Made by a program: the position numbers and the translations under genes. The notes under the pieces are model-generated. The model worked only from the letters and a program-made list of their open reading frames with translations, made no database searches and had not been told where the DNA came from. Below, one piece after another: positions 8,939-19,301 of a DNA stretch of 64,000 nucleotides. Positions within the stretch are counted from its first letter, which is position 1. Each line of letters starts with the position of its first letter. The stretch is from the NCBI RefSeq assembly GCF_000452705.1, contig NZ_CP007014.1:5052501-5116500 (forward strand), written 5' to 3'. Source of the DNA: Pseudomonas syringae CC1557. GTDB taxonomy: Bacteria > Pseudomonadota > Gammaproteobacteria > Pseudomonadales > Pseudomonadaceae.

Positions 8939-10258
8939 ATGACCGACAGTTTTGTCACCCAGTGCCCGCACTGCCAGACCAGTTTCCGAGTCAGCCACGC
9001 GCAATTGAGCGTAGCGCGAGGCGTGGTGCGTTGCGGAGCCTGCCTGCAGGTTTTCAACGCCGCCCGGCAATTGCTGGAACAGCGCGCCATCGACGACTCC
9101 GAGCGGACGGCGGCTGCGCCGTTACCCGCCGTCATCGAGCCACCGCTGCCCGAGCAGTCCGCTACGCCGGAGCCGAAACTCGCGCCAGAACCCGCGCCGC
9201 TCAAGGCCGTAGAGGATGATGACGACATATGGCAGGTCAGCGAGATGGATCTCGACAACCTGAACCTGGACGAAGAGCTGGCGCGCCTTGAACAGCGCGA
9301 GACCCGCCGGCCCGACACCTTCGGACACACAGCCAGCACTGCCGATAACGACACGCTGAGCCTTACGGCCAAGCGCGACACTCGCCAGACCGACGAAGCC
9401 GCCTGGGTCGACACGGTACACAACGACGATGTCGAGCATTTGCCGGAACTGCACGCCGAGGTCGTTTCGCCTGCCGATTCGATTGAAGAGCCGGAGCCTG
9501 CTTCAGACAACAACCGCACCGAGCCTTCACTGTCCCTGGATAAAGACCTCGACGATGACGAGCCCAACCTGCCCGTCATCACTCAGCGCAAAGCCCTGCC
9601 TGTCGAGAAAGTCGAACGCTGGTCAGCCGTGGACGACGATGACCAGGACGACGATCATGAGCCAGAGCCTGATCCACGCAGCAAACGCGCACGCAATGAA
9701 CCGGCAGTCCGCGATCAGGCGCTGCTGGACCTGACCGACGACCCACTGCAACTGGACTGGCAGCCGCCCAGGCCGCGCCGGGGAAGGCGCTTTGCCTGGA
9801 TCGTGCTGGTGGTGCTGGCGCTGGCTGGTCTGGCGGGGCAATACATCTGGTATCACTTCGATCAACTGGCGCGCCAAGACCAATACCGCCCCTGGTTTCA
9901 GGAAATCTGCCCGCAGATTGGCTGCAAGGTGCCGACCAAAGTCGACATTTCCCAGCTCAAAAGCAGCAACCTGGTGGTGCGCAGCCATCCCGAGTTTCAG
10001 GGGGCGCTGGTGGTCGACGCGATCATCTATAACCGCGCACCGTTTTCGCAGCCATTCCCGCTGCTGGAGCTGCGCTTTTCCGACACCAGCGGTCAGTTGA
10101 TTGCCAGTCGTCGGTTCAAACCGAGCGAATACCTGAGCGGCGAACTGGCCGGCAAGGAAGAGATGCCGCCGCAGACGCCGATCCATATTGCGCTGGACAT
10201 CCTTGATCCGGGCGCCAAAGCCGTCAATTACAGCCTGAACTTCCGCTCTCCGGAATGA
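8939..10258 (+). CDS. Zinc-ribbon, DUF3426-type membrane protein
   Basis: A 439-residue protein of unknown function. The N-terminus has a treble-clef zinc ribbon of the MJ0042 type, with two CxxC pairs (CPHC near residues 8-11 and CGAC near 31-34). A long acidic, low-complexity segment follows (about 60-265, rich in Asp, Glu and Pro). Next come a basic patch, one membrane helix (about 283-303) and a C-terminal DUF3426 domain with two Cys (ICPQIGC), predicted periplasmic. It starts 25 bases after prmA and probably shares its transcript. A terminator-like hairpin follows. Confidence 0.85.
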   Translation: MTDSFVTQCPHCQTSFRVSHAQLSVARGVVRCGACLQVFNAARQLLEQRAIDDSERTAAAPLPAVIEPPLPEQSATPEPKLAPEPAPLKAVEDDDDIWQVSEMDLDNLNLDEELARLEQRETRRPDTFGHTASTADNDTLSLTAKRDTRQTDEAAWVDTVHNDDVEHLPELHAEVVSPADSIEEPEPASDNNRTEPSLSLDKDLDDDEPNLPVITQRKALPVEKVERWSAVDDDDQDDDHEPEPDPRSKRARNEPAVRDQALLDLTDDPLQLDWQPPRPRRGRRFAWIVLVVLALAGLAGQYIWYHFDQLARQDQYRPWFQEICPQIGCKVPTKVDISQLKSSNLVVRSHPEFQGALVVDAIIYNRAPFSQPFPLLELRFSDTSGQLIASRRFKPSEYLSGELAGKEEMPPQTPIHIALDILDPGAKAVNYSLNFRSPE

Positions 10259-10274
10259 CAGGGCAGCACCCCTG

Positions 10275-10308
10275 CAAGCCGCCGCATTGATCCTGATCGT
10301 GGCGGTTT
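10275..10308 (+). terminator. Terminator-like hairpin after the zinc-ribbon gene
   Basis: AAGCCGCC at 10276-10283 pairs with GGCGGTTT at 10301-10308 across a 17-base loop. It lies 17 bases after the stop and ends in a short T run, so it probably ends the prmA transcript. The following 267 bases up to dusB hold no gene and should contain the dusB-fis promoter; I could not pick out clear -35 and -10 boxes. Confidence 0.6.
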
Positions 10309-10575
10309 GCGCTATACAACACTGCACGATTACCGAAGTTTCTCTATCAATCGGCCCCTGATTGCACTCTTCAAGGACTGAAGACAACTGTTCAGATTTT
10401 ATCCAATTCAGCCTTTATCCAGTCATCGAGAGCGGGTATCATGCCAACCCTTTTTCAAACTCTCGGTTCGATCTGACGGTGGCGCAAGCGGCTGGCTGGA
10501 CGGGCCGTTGCAGACCGGGTGAAACGGTTTTTTACACGGCCTGCGGATGATTTGGCCTCCACAACAGGTAAGGCT

Positions 10576-11589
10576 ATGTCGGCAGTACGCATCGGCCCAT
10601 ATACAGTGCACAACGGCTTGGTTCTCGCCCCGATGGCGGGCGTCACCGACCAGCCTTTCCGTCAGTTGTGCCGCCAGCTCGGTGCGGGCCTGGTGGTGTC
10701 GGAAATGGTCACCAGTGACATGAGCCTGTGGAACAGCCGCAAATCGCGGCTGCGCATGATCCACGAAGGTGATCCCGAGCCACGCTCGGTACAGATCGCT
10801 GGTGGTGACCCGCAAATGCTGGCCGATGCAGCACGTGCCAATGTCGAACTGGGCGCCCAGATCATCGACATCAACATGGGTTGCCCGGCCAAGAAGGTAT
10901 GTAACAAGGCGGCCGGTTCGGCGCTGCTGAAAGACGAGCAACTGGTCAATGACATCCTGCAGGCCGTGGTGGCGGCAGTCGATGTGCCCGTCACGTTGAA
11001 GATCCGCACCGGCTGGGATCGCGACAACCGTAACGGTCTGACTGTGGCCAGGATCGCCGAGCAGGCCGGAATTCAGGCATTGGCGGTACACGGGCGCACC
11101 CGGGCCGATCTTTATACCGGTGAAGCTGAATACGACACTATCGCCATGATCAAGCAGGCGGTGTCGATTCCGGTCTTTGCCAATGGCGACATTGATTCAC
11201 CCGAAAAGGCCCGACGTGTACTCCAGGCCACCGGCGCAGACGGATTACTGATTGGCAGGGCCGCCCAGGGGCGTCCCTGGATTTTTCGCGAGATAGAACA
11301 CTACCTGCGCACCGGAGAAACACTCCCGGCCCTGCAGTTGAGTGAAGTGGAACGCATTCTGCTTGAGCATCTGGCAGCGCTCCACGTTTTCTATGGCGAC
11401 GTGATGGGCGTGCGCATTGCACGCAAGCATGTCGGCTGGTATCTCGCAACCCTGCCGGGCGCCAGAGAGTTTCGCGCCCTCTTCAATCGTTTGGAAGATA
11501 CGGAAGCACAGTGCGCCAACGTTCGGGAGTTCTTCAGCCAAGGCTGCAAGGGCCCGGATAACCAGAATGATAACGAGGTGGCCGCATGA
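10576..11589 (+). CDS. dusB: tRNA-dihydrouridine synthase B
   Basis: DusB reduces specific uridines in the tRNA D-loop with FMN and NADPH. The ATG at 10576 (337 residues, [11 protein letters not shown]) matches the family start better than an in-frame ATG 57 bases upstream. Motifs seen are [31 protein letters not shown] with the catalytic Cys, KIRTGWD, and VHGRTR. The end overlaps fis by four bases (ATGA), the conserved dusB-fis operon of gammaproteobacteria. Confidence 0.96.
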   Translation: MSAVRIGPYTVHNGLVLAPMAGVTDQPFRQLCRQLGAGLVVSEMVTSDMSLWNSRKSRLRMIHEGDPEPRSVQIAGGDPQMLADAARANVELGAQIIDINMGCPAKKVCNKAAGSALLKDEQLVNDILQAVVAAVDVPVTLKIRTGWDRDNRNGLTVARIAEQAGIQALAVHGRTRADLYTGEAEYDTIAMIKQAVSIPVFANGDIDSPEKARRVLQATGADGLLIGRAAQGRPWIFREIEHYLRTGETLPALQLSEVERILLEHLAALHVFYGDVMGVRIARKHVGWYLATLPGAREFRALFNRLEDTEAQCANVREFFSQGCKGPDNQNDNEVAA

Positions 11590-11906
11590 CGTTGATGACC
11601 GAGACTTTAGTGAGTGGAACAACACCCGTGAGCGACAATGTCAATTTGAAACAGCACCTCAACACGCCGAGCGAAGAGGGTCAGACCCTGCGCGGAAGCG
11701 TCGAGAAGGCGTTGCACAATTATTTCGCCCACCTCGAAGGCGCATCCGTCACTGACGTCTACAACCTGGTGTTGTCGGAAGTCGAGGCCCCGCTTCTGGA
11801 AAGCGTGATGAACTACGTCAAGGGCAACCAGACCAAGGCCTCCGAGCTGCTGGGGCTGAACCGCGGCACGCTGCGCAAGAAACTCAAACAGTACGATCTG
11901 CTTTAA
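11586..11906 (+). CDS. fis: Nucleoid protein and transcription factor Fis
   Basis: Fis is a small homodimeric DNA-bending protein that activates rRNA promoters and shapes the nucleoid. The 106-residue product ends in the helix-turn-helix [20 protein letters not shown], which is almost invariant in the family. Like other Pseudomonas Fis proteins it has a slightly longer N-terminus than the E. coli one (98 residues). It is translationally coupled to dusB and followed by a strong terminator. Confidence 0.97.
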   Translation: MTLMTETLVSGTTPVSDNVNLKQHLNTPSEEGQTLRGSVEKALHNYFAHLEGASVTDVYNLVLSEVEAPLLESVMNYVKGNQTKASELLGLNRGTLRKKLKQYDLL

Positions 11907-11920
11907 AGCATTCAAAACAG

Positions 11921-11956
11921 AAAAAACGACCCTCCCTGCACTCGGTCGTTTTTTTT
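11921..11956. terminator. Rho-independent terminator between fis and purH
   Basis: AAAAAACGACC at 11921-11931 pairs with GGTCGTTTTTT at 11944-11954 around a 12-base loop. The A-run and T-run on either side make it usable from both strands, though only fis reads into it here. Confidence 0.9.
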
Positions 11957-11989
11957 GGCTGACTTCTTTTGCTTTTGATGGAAATCCAG

Positions 11990-13594
11990 ATGACCGACCA
12001 GACTACCCGCCTGCCGATCCGCCGCGCTCTGATCAGCGTATCCGACAAGACAGGAATCCTCGAATTTGCCCGTGAGCTTGAAGCGCTGGGCGTCGAGATT
12101 CTTTCCACTGGCGGTACTTTCAAGCTGCTGAAGGACAACGGCGTTGCGGCAGTCGAAGTGGCCGATTACACCGGCTTCGCTGAAATGATGGACGGCCGCG
12201 TCAAGACCCTGCACCCGAAGATCCACGGCGGCATTCTGGGTCGTCGCGGTATCGACGACGCCATCATGAACGAGCACGGCATCAAGCCGATCGATCTGGT
12301 AGCGGTCAATCTGTACCCGTTTGAAGCCACAGTGTCCAAACCGGGTTGCGACCTGCCGACCGCCATCGAGAACATCGACATTGGCGGCCCGACCATGGTC
12401 CGTTCCGCGGCCAAGAACCACAAGGATGTCGCAATTGTGGTCAACGCCGGTGATTACAGCCAGGTCCTGGAAAACCTCAAGGCGGGAGGCCTGACCTACG
12501 CACAGCGTTTCGAGCTGATGCTCAAGGCGTTCGAACACACCGCTGCCTACGACGGCATGATCGCCAACTACCTGGGCGGTGTCGACCAGACGGCCGAAAC
12601 CCTCAGCACCGAAGGCCGCAGCCAGTTCCCGCGCACCTTCAATACCCAGTTCGTCAAGGCCCAGGAAATGCGCTACGGCGAGAACCCGCACCAGAGCGCG
12701 GCGTTCTACGTTGAAGCCAAACCCGCCGAAGTCGGCATCGCCACCGCGACCCAGCTGCAGGGCAAAGAGCTGTCGTTCAACAACGTGGCCGACACCGATG
12801 CTGCACTGGAATGCGTCAAGAGCTTCGTCAAACCCGCCTGCGTGATCGTCAAACACGCCAACCCGTGTGGCGTTGCAGTCTGCCCGGATGACGAAGGCGG
12901 TATTCGCCAGGCTTACGAGCTGGCCTACGCCACCGATTCGGAATCGGCTTTTGGTGGCATCATTGCCTTTAACCGCGAGCTGGATGCGGCAACCGCCAAG
13001 GCCATCGTCGAGCGTCAGTTCGTCGAAGTCATCATCGCACCGAGCGTCAGTGCCGAAGCGCGCACCATCATCGCCAGCAAAGCCAACGTGCGCCTGCTGA
13101 CCAGCGGCCAGTGGAGCGAGCGCCTGCCAGCCTGGGACTACAAGCGTGTCAACGGCGGCCTGCTGGTGCAGAGCCGCGACATCGGCATGATCACCGAAGC
13201 CGACCTCAAGGTCGTCACCCGCCGTGCGCCGACCGAACACGAAATGCACGACCTGATCTTTGCCTGGAAAGTCGCCAAGTACGTGAAGTCCAACGCTATC
13301 GTCTACGCCCGCAACCGCCAGACCATCGGCGTCGGCGCAGGCCAGATGAGCCGCGTGAACTCGGCACGTATCGCTGCCATCAAGGCGGAGCATGCAGGCT
13401 TGCAGGTACAGGGCGCAGTCATGGCCTCCGATGCATTCTTCCCGTTTCGCGACGGTATCGACAACGCGGCCAAGGTCGGCATCACCGCCGTCATCCAGCC
13501 AGGCGGCTCGATGCGCGACAACGAAGTGATTGCTGCGGCAGACGAAGCCGGCATTGCGATGGTGTTCACCGGCATGCGCCATTTCAGGCATTAA
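11990..13594 (+). CDS. purH: Bifunctional AICAR formyltransferase / IMP cyclohydrolase
   Basis: PurH performs the last two steps of IMP synthesis. The N-terminal IMP cyclohydrolase domain (about 1-150) shows [19 protein letters not shown] and the [12 protein letters not shown] block. The C-terminal formyltransferase domain has the KHANPCG motif with the catalytic Lys-His, and [12 protein letters not shown]. The ATG at 11990 gives 534 residues starting MTDQTTRLP; in-frame starts at 11969 and 11978 are less likely because the family begins at this point. purD follows, as in other pseudomonads. Confidence 0.97.
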   Translation: MTDQTTRLPIRRALISVSDKTGILEFARELEALGVEILSTGGTFKLLKDNGVAAVEVADYTGFAEMMDGRVKTLHPKIHGGILGRRGIDDAIMNEHGIKPIDLVAVNLYPFEATVSKPGCDLPTAIENIDIGGPTMVRSAAKNHKDVAIVVNAGDYSQVLENLKAGGLTYAQRFELMLKAFEHTAAYDGMIANYLGGVDQTAETLSTEGRSQFPRTFNTQFVKAQEMRYGENPHQSAAFYVEAKPAEVGIATATQLQGKELSFNNVADTDAALECVKSFVKPACVIVKHANPCGVAVCPDDEGGIRQAYELAYATDSESAFGGIIAFNRELDAATAKAIVERQFVEVIIAPSVSAEARTIIASKANVRLLTSGQWSERLPAWDYKRVNGGLLVQSRDIGMITEADLKVVTRRAPTEHEMHDLIFAWKVAKYVKSNAIVYARNRQTIGVGAGQMSRVNSARIAAIKAEHAGLQVQGAVMASDAFFPFRDGIDNAAKVGITAVIQPGGSMRDNEVIAAADEAGIAMVFTGMRHFRH

Positions 13595-13726
13595 TCAGAA
13601 AAGCGGCCGCACTGTCGCCGGCGTCTGCTGCGCTGGATGCACCTGCGCCATTGCGACCTCGTATTGCGGTATTGATCTGTTCAGATATACCGCGTACCCA
13701 GAATCAGCGTCATCGAGGTTTTTGAA

Positions 13727-15022
13727 ATGAATATTTTGATCATTGGCAGCGGCGGTCGTGAACACGCCCTGGCCTGGAAAGTCGCTCAGGACCCTCGTGT
13801 TCAGAAGGTGTTTGTCGCACCCGGCAATGCGGGCACGGCGATTGAAGCCAAATGCGAGAACGTGAACATCGACGTTCTGGCGCTTGAGCAACTGGCGGAC
13901 TTCGCAGAAAAGAACGTTTCCCTGACCATCGTCGGTCCTGAAGTCCCGCTGGTTGCAGGCGTTGTCGATCTGTTCCGCAGCCGTGGCCTGGATTGCTTCG
14001 GCCCGACTGCCGGTGCCGCGCAGCTTGAAGGCTCCAAAGCGTTCACCAAGGACTTTCTGGCGCGCCACAAGATCCCGACTGCCGACTATCAGAACTTCAC
14101 CGAGATCGAGCCTGCACTGGCGTATCTGCGTGAAAAAGGCGCTCCGATCGTCATCAAGGCCGACGGTCTGGCAGCCGGCAAGGGCGTCATCGTGGCCATG
14201 ACCCTGACCGAAGCCGAAGACGCGGTACGCGACATGCTGGCCGGTAATGCCTTTGGCGATGCCGGTTCGCGCGTCGTCATCGAAGAATTTCTGGATGGCG
14301 AAGAAGCCAGCTTCATCGTCATGGTCGATGGCAAGAACGTACTGCCAATGGCCACCAGCCAGGACCACAAGCGTGTCGGTGATGGCGACAGCGGCCCGAA
14401 CACTGGTGGCATGGGTGCCTACTCCCCTGCCCCGGTAGTCACCCCCGACGTTCATCAACGTGTCATGGACCTGGTGATCTGGCCAACAGTGCGTGGCATG
14501 GCCGAGGAAGGTAACGTTTATACCGGTTTCCTCTATGCCGGTCTGATGATCGACAAGGCTGGCAACCCCAAAGTGATCGAATTCAACTGCCGCTTTGGCG
14601 ATCCGGAAACCCAGCCGGTCATGTTGCGCCTGCAGTCGAGCCTGGTGTTGCTGATCGAAGCGGCACTGGCGCAGGCACTGAACAAGGTCGAAGCCCGATG
14701 GGACCCGCGTCCGAGCCTCGGTATCGTGCTGGCGGCCGGTGGCTATCCTGGTGATTACGCCAAAGGCGCAATCATCGAGGGGCTAGAAGAAGCTGCGCAA
14801 CTGGAAGGCAAGATATTCCACGCGGGCACCGCCTTGCAGGATGATCGTGTCGTGACCAGTGGCGGTCGTGTACTGTGTGCCACAGCACTGGGTGACAGTG
14901 TCGGCAGCGCGCAGCAAAATGCCTACGCGCTGGCATCAAAAGTCGATTGGGAAGGTTGTTTTTACCGTAATGACATTGGCTACCGCGCCATTGCCCGCGA
15001 GCGTGGCGAAGAACAGCAATAA
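13727..15022 (+). CDS. purD: Phosphoribosylamine-glycine ligase
   Basis: PurD joins glycine to phosphoribosylamine with ATP in purine synthesis. The 431-residue ATP-grasp protein starts MNILIIGSGGREHALAWK, has the ATP-binding IKADGLAAGKGVIVA segment, SQDHKRVGDGDSGPNTGGMG, and the metal-binding FNCRFGDPETQ block. The 132-base gap after purH contains no gene. retS begins 90 bases downstream in the same direction. Confidence 0.97.
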   Translation: MNILIIGSGGREHALAWKVAQDPRVQKVFVAPGNAGTAIEAKCENVNIDVLALEQLADFAEKNVSLTIVGPEVPLVAGVVDLFRSRGLDCFGPTAGAAQLEGSKAFTKDFLARHKIPTADYQNFTEIEPALAYLREKGAPIVIKADGLAAGKGVIVAMTLTEAEDAVRDMLAGNAFGDAGSRVVIEEFLDGEEASFIVMVDGKNVLPMATSQDHKRVGDGDSGPNTGGMGAYSPAPVVTPDVHQRVMDLVIWPTVRGMAEEGNVYTGFLYAGLMIDKAGNPKVIEFNCRFGDPETQPVMLRLQSSLVLLIEAALAQALNKVEARWDPRPSLGIVLAAGGYPGDYAKGAIIEGLEEAAQLEGKIFHAGTALQDDRVVTSGGRVLCATALGDSVGSAQQNAYALASKVDWEGCFYRNDIGYRAIARERGEEQQ

Positions 15023-15112
15023 TCAACCAGGCCAGCGCCTGCCCACAGGAGCTGGCCGGCTGACCTGCACTGCGCGGTTTTACCTGGCATTCACTCACGA
15101 AGGGATTTCATA

Positions 15113-17902
15113 GTGCGCTGGCTCAGGATTGCCATAGCCTCAACGGTCGGATTGTTGACCTTGCTGTTCATGCTGTCAGCTCAGGCAGAACATGGCGCAG
15201 GCTGGTCAACGCTGCTCGACGAAAACGCCAGCCTGACGCTGGATGAAATCCGTTCTGCGCGCTATCAGAATCAATTCAGCCCCATTGAACTGGAACGCGT
15301 CACTGCTACCGAGCGCAGCGGTGCGGTGTGGCTGCATTACCGGTTGCACCCCACCCAGCATGAGCAACTGCTGCGCATCTTCGCGCCGGACCTGGTCAGT
15401 GCCGACATGTATGTCATGGACGGTGACCAACTGGTCGATCACCTGCGCACCGGCAATGAGGTGCCCATTGAAGATCAGCGCCTGCCTTCCAACGATTTCC
15501 TGCTGCCCATCCCGCAAAGCGCAGCCTCTCTGGATATTTACCTGAGGCTTGTGTCGGCCCAGAAAATGCGCCCCAGCATTACGCTGGAACAGGCAATCCA
15601 GAGCGCTGCAGACGAGACCGAACCGTTTCTGTTCGGCCTGCTGTTTGGCGCCCTGGCGATGCTGATCGTGCAGAACCTGACGCGCTACGGGCATACCCGC
15701 TCACGCAGCAATCTGTGGCTGGCAGCCTGTGAGTCATTGCTCGGACTCAGCGCACTGCTGCTGCTCAACCTGCTGCGCCCAATCGACCCGTGGCGAATCG
15801 CCCAAACGCCCAGTGCGCACCTGGCCTTGCTGTTGGCTGCCGTGGCGGGACTGATCTACACCTATTGTTTCTTCGTCCATCGCAATGCACGCAAGCTTGA
15901 TCGACTGCTGTTGGGCAACGCCGTACTCATGGGGCTTGGCGCGCTGATAGTGCTGTTCGACAGCACGCTGCCGATCAACATCCTGACCTTTGTACTGGTG
16001 TCGCTTACCACCCTGAGCATCCTCGCGGTGTCGGTATGGCACTGGCAGAAAGGCTATCGTTCGGCACGTCTGTTCGTGCTGGGAATGATCACCTTCAATA
16101 TTGGCTACATGGTGGTCCTGCCGGGCCTCTTATGGCTGAGTCTGATCCCGCCACAATGGCTGATACTCGCGTTGCTGACGGTGTTCTGCATCAGCGGCCT
16201 GCTGATGAGCCTGGCCCTGAGCGAACGCCATCGCAGCATCACTGAAGACCGCTTCAGCCTCAGCCGTGATCAGGCCGCCAGTACCGCTGAAATCAATGCC
16301 AAGGCAGAATTTCTGGCCAAGATCAGCCATGAGATACGCACGCCCATGAACGGCGTGCTGGGCATGACCGAGCTGTTGCTCGGCACGCCGCTTTCGGTCA
16401 AGCAACGCGACTACGTACAGACGATTCACAGTGCCGGCAACGAGCTTCTGACGCTGATCAACGAGATTCTCGACATCACCAAGCTTGAATCAGGGCAGAT
16501 CGAACTCGACGATGTGCAGTTCGATATCAGCGCGCTGGTTGAGGATTGCCTGAATATTTTCCGCGCCAAGGCCGAGCAGCAGCAGGTCGAGCTGATCAGC
16601 CTTATCCAGCCGCAGGTGCCCCGCGTTATCAACGGCGATCCGACCCGCTTGCGTCAAACGCTGCTGAGCCTGTTGGAAAACGCCCTGAAGAAAACCGACG
16701 AAGGCGAAATCCTGCTGGCTGTGGCGCTGGAAACGTCGAAGACCGGCCCGTCTCGCCTGCGCATTGCGGTTCAGGACAGCGGCGAGTCGCTGTCCGACGA
16801 AGAGCGCGACGAACTGCTGCATGCCGAACTGCACAGCAGGAACTTCCTCGCCAGCAGCAGGCTCGGCGGTCATCTGGGGCTGGTGATTGCCCGACAGTTG
16901 ATCGTGTTGATGGACGGCGAATTCGGTATTCAGAACAGCGGCACGCCAGGCAACACGCTGTGGCTGACCCTGCCACTGGACGCCAAACTGCTGGAGCAGC
17001 CGACCATCGATCTGGACAGCCCATTGAAAGATGCCCGCGTGCTGGTGGTCGACGACAACGATACCTGCCGCAAGGTACTGGTCCAGCAATGCAGCGCCTG
17101 GGGCCTGCATGTCAGTGCCGTGGCGTCCGGCAAGGAGGCACTCGCCCTGCTGCGCACCAAGGCGCACCTGCGCGACTATTTCGACGTGGTCCTGCTGGAC
17201 CAGAACATGCCCGGCATGACCGGCATGCAACTGGCCGCCAAGATCAAGGAAGACCCAAGCCTGAACCATGACATCCTGCTGATCATGCTCACCGGCATCA
17301 GCAATGCGCCCAGCAAGATCATTGCCCGCAACTCCGGCATCAAGCGCATTCTGGCCAAACCGGTGGCGGGCTATACGCTCAAGACCACCCTGGCCGATGA
17401 ACTGACTCAACTGAACAAAGGCGTCACGCCACCCAAGTCCAGCCCGGTGTTCAACACCCCGGTCAGCGTGCCGAGCGACTTCCGCATCCTGGTGGCCGAA
17501 GACAACAGCATCTCGACCAAGGTAATTCGCGGCATGCTCGGCAAGCTCAATCTGAATCCCGACACCGCGAGCAATGGTGAAGAAGCGCTACGCGCCATGA
17601 AAGCGCAGCGCTACGACCTGGTGCTGATGGATTGCGAAATGCCGATCCTTGACGGCTTCTCGGCCACCGAGCAACTGCGCGCCTGGGAGGTCGGCAATCA
17701 GCGGGTGCGCACACCGGTTGTGGCACTGACCGCGCACATCCTCACTGAACACAAGGATCGCGCACGTCAGGCCGGGATGGACGGCCATATGGCCAAGCCT
17801 ATCGAGTTGTCGCAACTGCGCGAGCTGGTCGAGCATTGGGTGGCGCATCGCGACAAGGCACGCGGGCTGACCTCGGCCGGCGAGCTGTATCAACAGAACT
17901 GA
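15113..17902 (+). CDS. retS: Hybrid sensor kinase RetS (7TM sensor, two receiver domains)
   Basis: RetS restrains the GacS/GacA-Rsm pathway in P. aeruginosa and so switches between acute behaviour and biofilm or type VI secretion. The GTG start gives 929 residues. Domains in order: signal or membrane helix (1-27), periplasmic 7TMR-DISM-type sensor (about 30-175), seven membrane helices (about 185-385), HisKA with His406 in KISHEIRTPMNG, an ATPase domain (about 515-640), receiver 1 with Asp696 (LLDQNMPGM) and receiver 2 with Asp840 (LMDCEMPILDG). No clear G1 or G2 glycine boxes were seen in the ATPase domain. The position after purD matches PA4856. The assignment rests on architecture plus synteny. 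Confidence 0.92.
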   Translation: MRWLRIAIASTVGLLTLLFMLSAQAEHGAGWSTLLDENASLTLDEIRSARYQNQFSPIELERVTATERSGAVWLHYRLHPTQHEQLLRIFAPDLVSADMYVMDGDQLVDHLRTGNEVPIEDQRLPSNDFLLPIPQSAASLDIYLRLVSAQKMRPSITLEQAIQSAADETEPFLFGLLFGALAMLIVQNLTRYGHTRSRSNLWLAACESLLGLSALLLLNLLRPIDPWRIAQTPSAHLALLLAAVAGLIYTYCFFVHRNARKLDRLLLGNAVLMGLGALIVLFDSTLPINILTFVLVSLTTLSILAVSVWHWQKGYRSARLFVLGMITFNIGYMVVLPGLLWLSLIPPQWLILALLTVFCISGLLMSLALSERHRSITEDRFSLSRDQAASTAEINAKAEFLAKISHEIRTPMNGVLGMTELLLGTPLSVKQRDYVQTIHSAGNELLTLINEILDITKLESGQIELDDVQFDISALVEDCLNIFRAKAEQQQVELISLIQPQVPRVINGDPTRLRQTLLSLLENALKKTDEGEILLAVALETSKTGPSRLRIAVQDSGESLSDEERDELLHAELHSRNFLASSRLGGHLGLVIARQLIVLMDGEFGIQNSGTPGNTLWLTLPLDAKLLEQPTIDLDSPLKDARVLVVDDNDTCRKVLVQQCSAWGLHVSAVASGKEALALLRTKAHLRDYFDVVLLDQNMPGMTGMQLAAKIKEDPSLNHDILLIMLTGISNAPSKIIARNSGIKRILAKPVAGYTLKTTLADELTQLNKGVTPPKSSPVFNTPVSVPSDFRILVAEDNSISTKVIRGMLGKLNLNPDTASNGEEALRAMKAQRYDLVLMDCEMPILDGFSATEQLRAWEVGNQRVRTPVVALTAHILTEHKDRARQAGMDGHMAKPIELSQLRELVEHWVAHRDKARGLTSAGELYQQN

Positions 17903-18027
17903 CAACATCGGGAACGCCTGCCTGACAAGGTTCTGAACGAAAAGTCGGCGAGCGCAGCCACTTTCCGTACAGAGCCTAGGGCCTGATAGACTGGCAACGC
18001 CCTTTATCTGCCGCAGCGAGCCCACTC

Positions 18028-18624
18028 ATGCTTCACGTGTTGTTCAGCGTTTATCTGAAAATGCTGGTGCTTTACAGCCCGTTCTTTGTTCTTTCCTGCT
18101 TTATCAGCCTGACCCGTGGTCACTCGCGCAAAGAACAAAGACGTCTGGCCTGGAAAGTGGCGCTCGCCACACTGGTTTCCAGCGTGCTGCTGTATTTGTT
18201 CGGCCGGGTGATTTTCGATGTATTCGGGATCACAGTCGATGCATTCAGGATCGGTGCTGGCAGCGTACTGTTCATTTCGGCACTGGGTATGGCGCAGGGC
18301 AAATCCGCCGTGCAGACCGACAATATTCAGCAGGACGTGACCATCGTTCCACTGACCATTCCGCTGACCGTCGGCCCCGGCACCATCGGCGCGCTGCTGG
18401 TCATGGGCGTCAGCCAGCCTCATTGGGATGACAAGCTCACCGCCATTCTGAGTATCGCACTGGCCAGCTTGACGGTTGGCGTGGTGCTTTACCTGTCCAA
18501 CCGTATCGAGCGCATCCTGGGTGATCAGGGCCTGCAGATTGTCAGCCGCTTGATGGGGCTGTTTGTCTGCGCATTGGCGGCGCAGATTATTTTTACCGGT
18601 ATACGGGGCTATTTGCTGCCCTGA
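18028..18624 (+). CDS. MarC-family integral membrane protein
   Basis: A 198-residue protein with about six membrane helices and the MarC-family pattern (a helix pair near the start, then VPLTIPLTVGPGTIGALL at about residues 110-127). The family's function is not settled; an old link to multiple antibiotic resistance was withdrawn and some members are described as possible amino-acid exporters. The ribosome site is weak. The gene follows retS as in PAO1 (PA4857, from memory) and ends seven bases before the end of the convergent unknown operon, leaving almost no room for a terminator. Confidence 0.85.
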   Translation: MLHVLFSVYLKMLVLYSPFFVLSCFISLTRGHSRKEQRRLAWKVALATLVSSVLLYLFGRVIFDVFGITVDAFRIGAGSVLFISALGMAQGKSAVQTDNIQQDVTIVPLTIPLTVGPGTIGALLVMGVSQPHWDDKLTAILSIALASLTVGVVLYLSNRIERILGDQGLQIVSRLMGLFVCALAAQIIFTGIRGYLLP

Positions 18625-18630
18625 TCTGCC

Positions 18631-19266
18631 TCAAATAGATGCAGAACGCACCAGGCTTTGGGCTTTGCCGTCCAGGTAGCGCGCCACATCGTTACGGTAG
18701 GCCGCATAAATAGTGCTGTCGAAGCTGTAGCTACCGCCCTTGAAGTGGAACAGCAGCCTGCGTCCGCTCGCTGCGTAATCGTCCACGCTCAGGTGCAGGC
18801 TGCACAGCAACAGGAGTATCCGGTTCGGCTCATACTGTTCACAGGGTACGACCTGAAAACTGCCCAGACGCCCCTGATCGAAACCGTTTTTAAAGTAGGA
18901 CTCTACTGCCTGATTGACGCCCATTGCAGTAAAGGCACGCTGCACCATGCTGCCAAGTCGCTTGCGATCCGCAGAATTGATGACCTTGAAGGTCGCCTGC
19001 AACAAATCGTCAACGCTACTCAGGACCAGCGAGTTGCCCAGAATCACACCTTTTTGTTGCATACCGCGTGCCTTGAGCCGGCTGCGGTAATAATGCATCC
19101 AGCTGCTCCACTGTGTTTTGAAGTCAAACTGTTTGCCAGCGAACAATTGGGCTTCCAGCAGCACGTCCTGAATGTCCGTGCGCTCCTCGCTCGATAGTCC
19201 CGGAAGAAATGCCACCATGCTGGGGATATCGCCCAGGTAAGCGGCGTTATCTGTGTCTGTACTCAT
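18631..19266 (-). CDS. Unknown protein, fourth member of a paralogous operon
   Basis: A 211-residue soluble protein that I do not recognise. There is no signal peptide or membrane helix. The N-terminal half is predicted mostly helical (IQDVLLEAQLFAGKQFDF then W/Y-rich QWSSWMHYYRSRL). The C-terminal half contains GSFQVVPC at 135-142, then LLLLCSLHL and RLLFHF, a beta-rich pattern shared with the three genes upstream. GGGAG lies eight bases before the ATG. It is the last gene of the operon and ends close to convergent marC. No function can be assigned. Confidence 0.7.
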   Translation of the reverse strand: MSTDTDNAAYLGDIPSMVAFLPGLSSEERTDIQDVLLEAQLFAGKQFDFKTQWSSWMHYYRSRLKARGMQQKGVILGNSLVLSSVDDLLQATFKVINSADRKRLGSMVQRAFTAMGVNQAVESYFKNGFDQGRLGSFQVVPCEQYEPNRILLLLCSLHLSVDDYAASGRRLLFHFKGGSYSFDSTIYAAYRNDVARYLDGKAQSLVRSASI

Positions 19267-19301
19267 TGTCGTTACTCCCTTCCATGGGACCTGATCACTC
19301 G

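Noticed and set aside
11912..13591. Long minus-strand frame (559 codons) opposite purH
   Set aside because: Same reason: purH is unmistakable and the opposite frame starts within the fis terminator.
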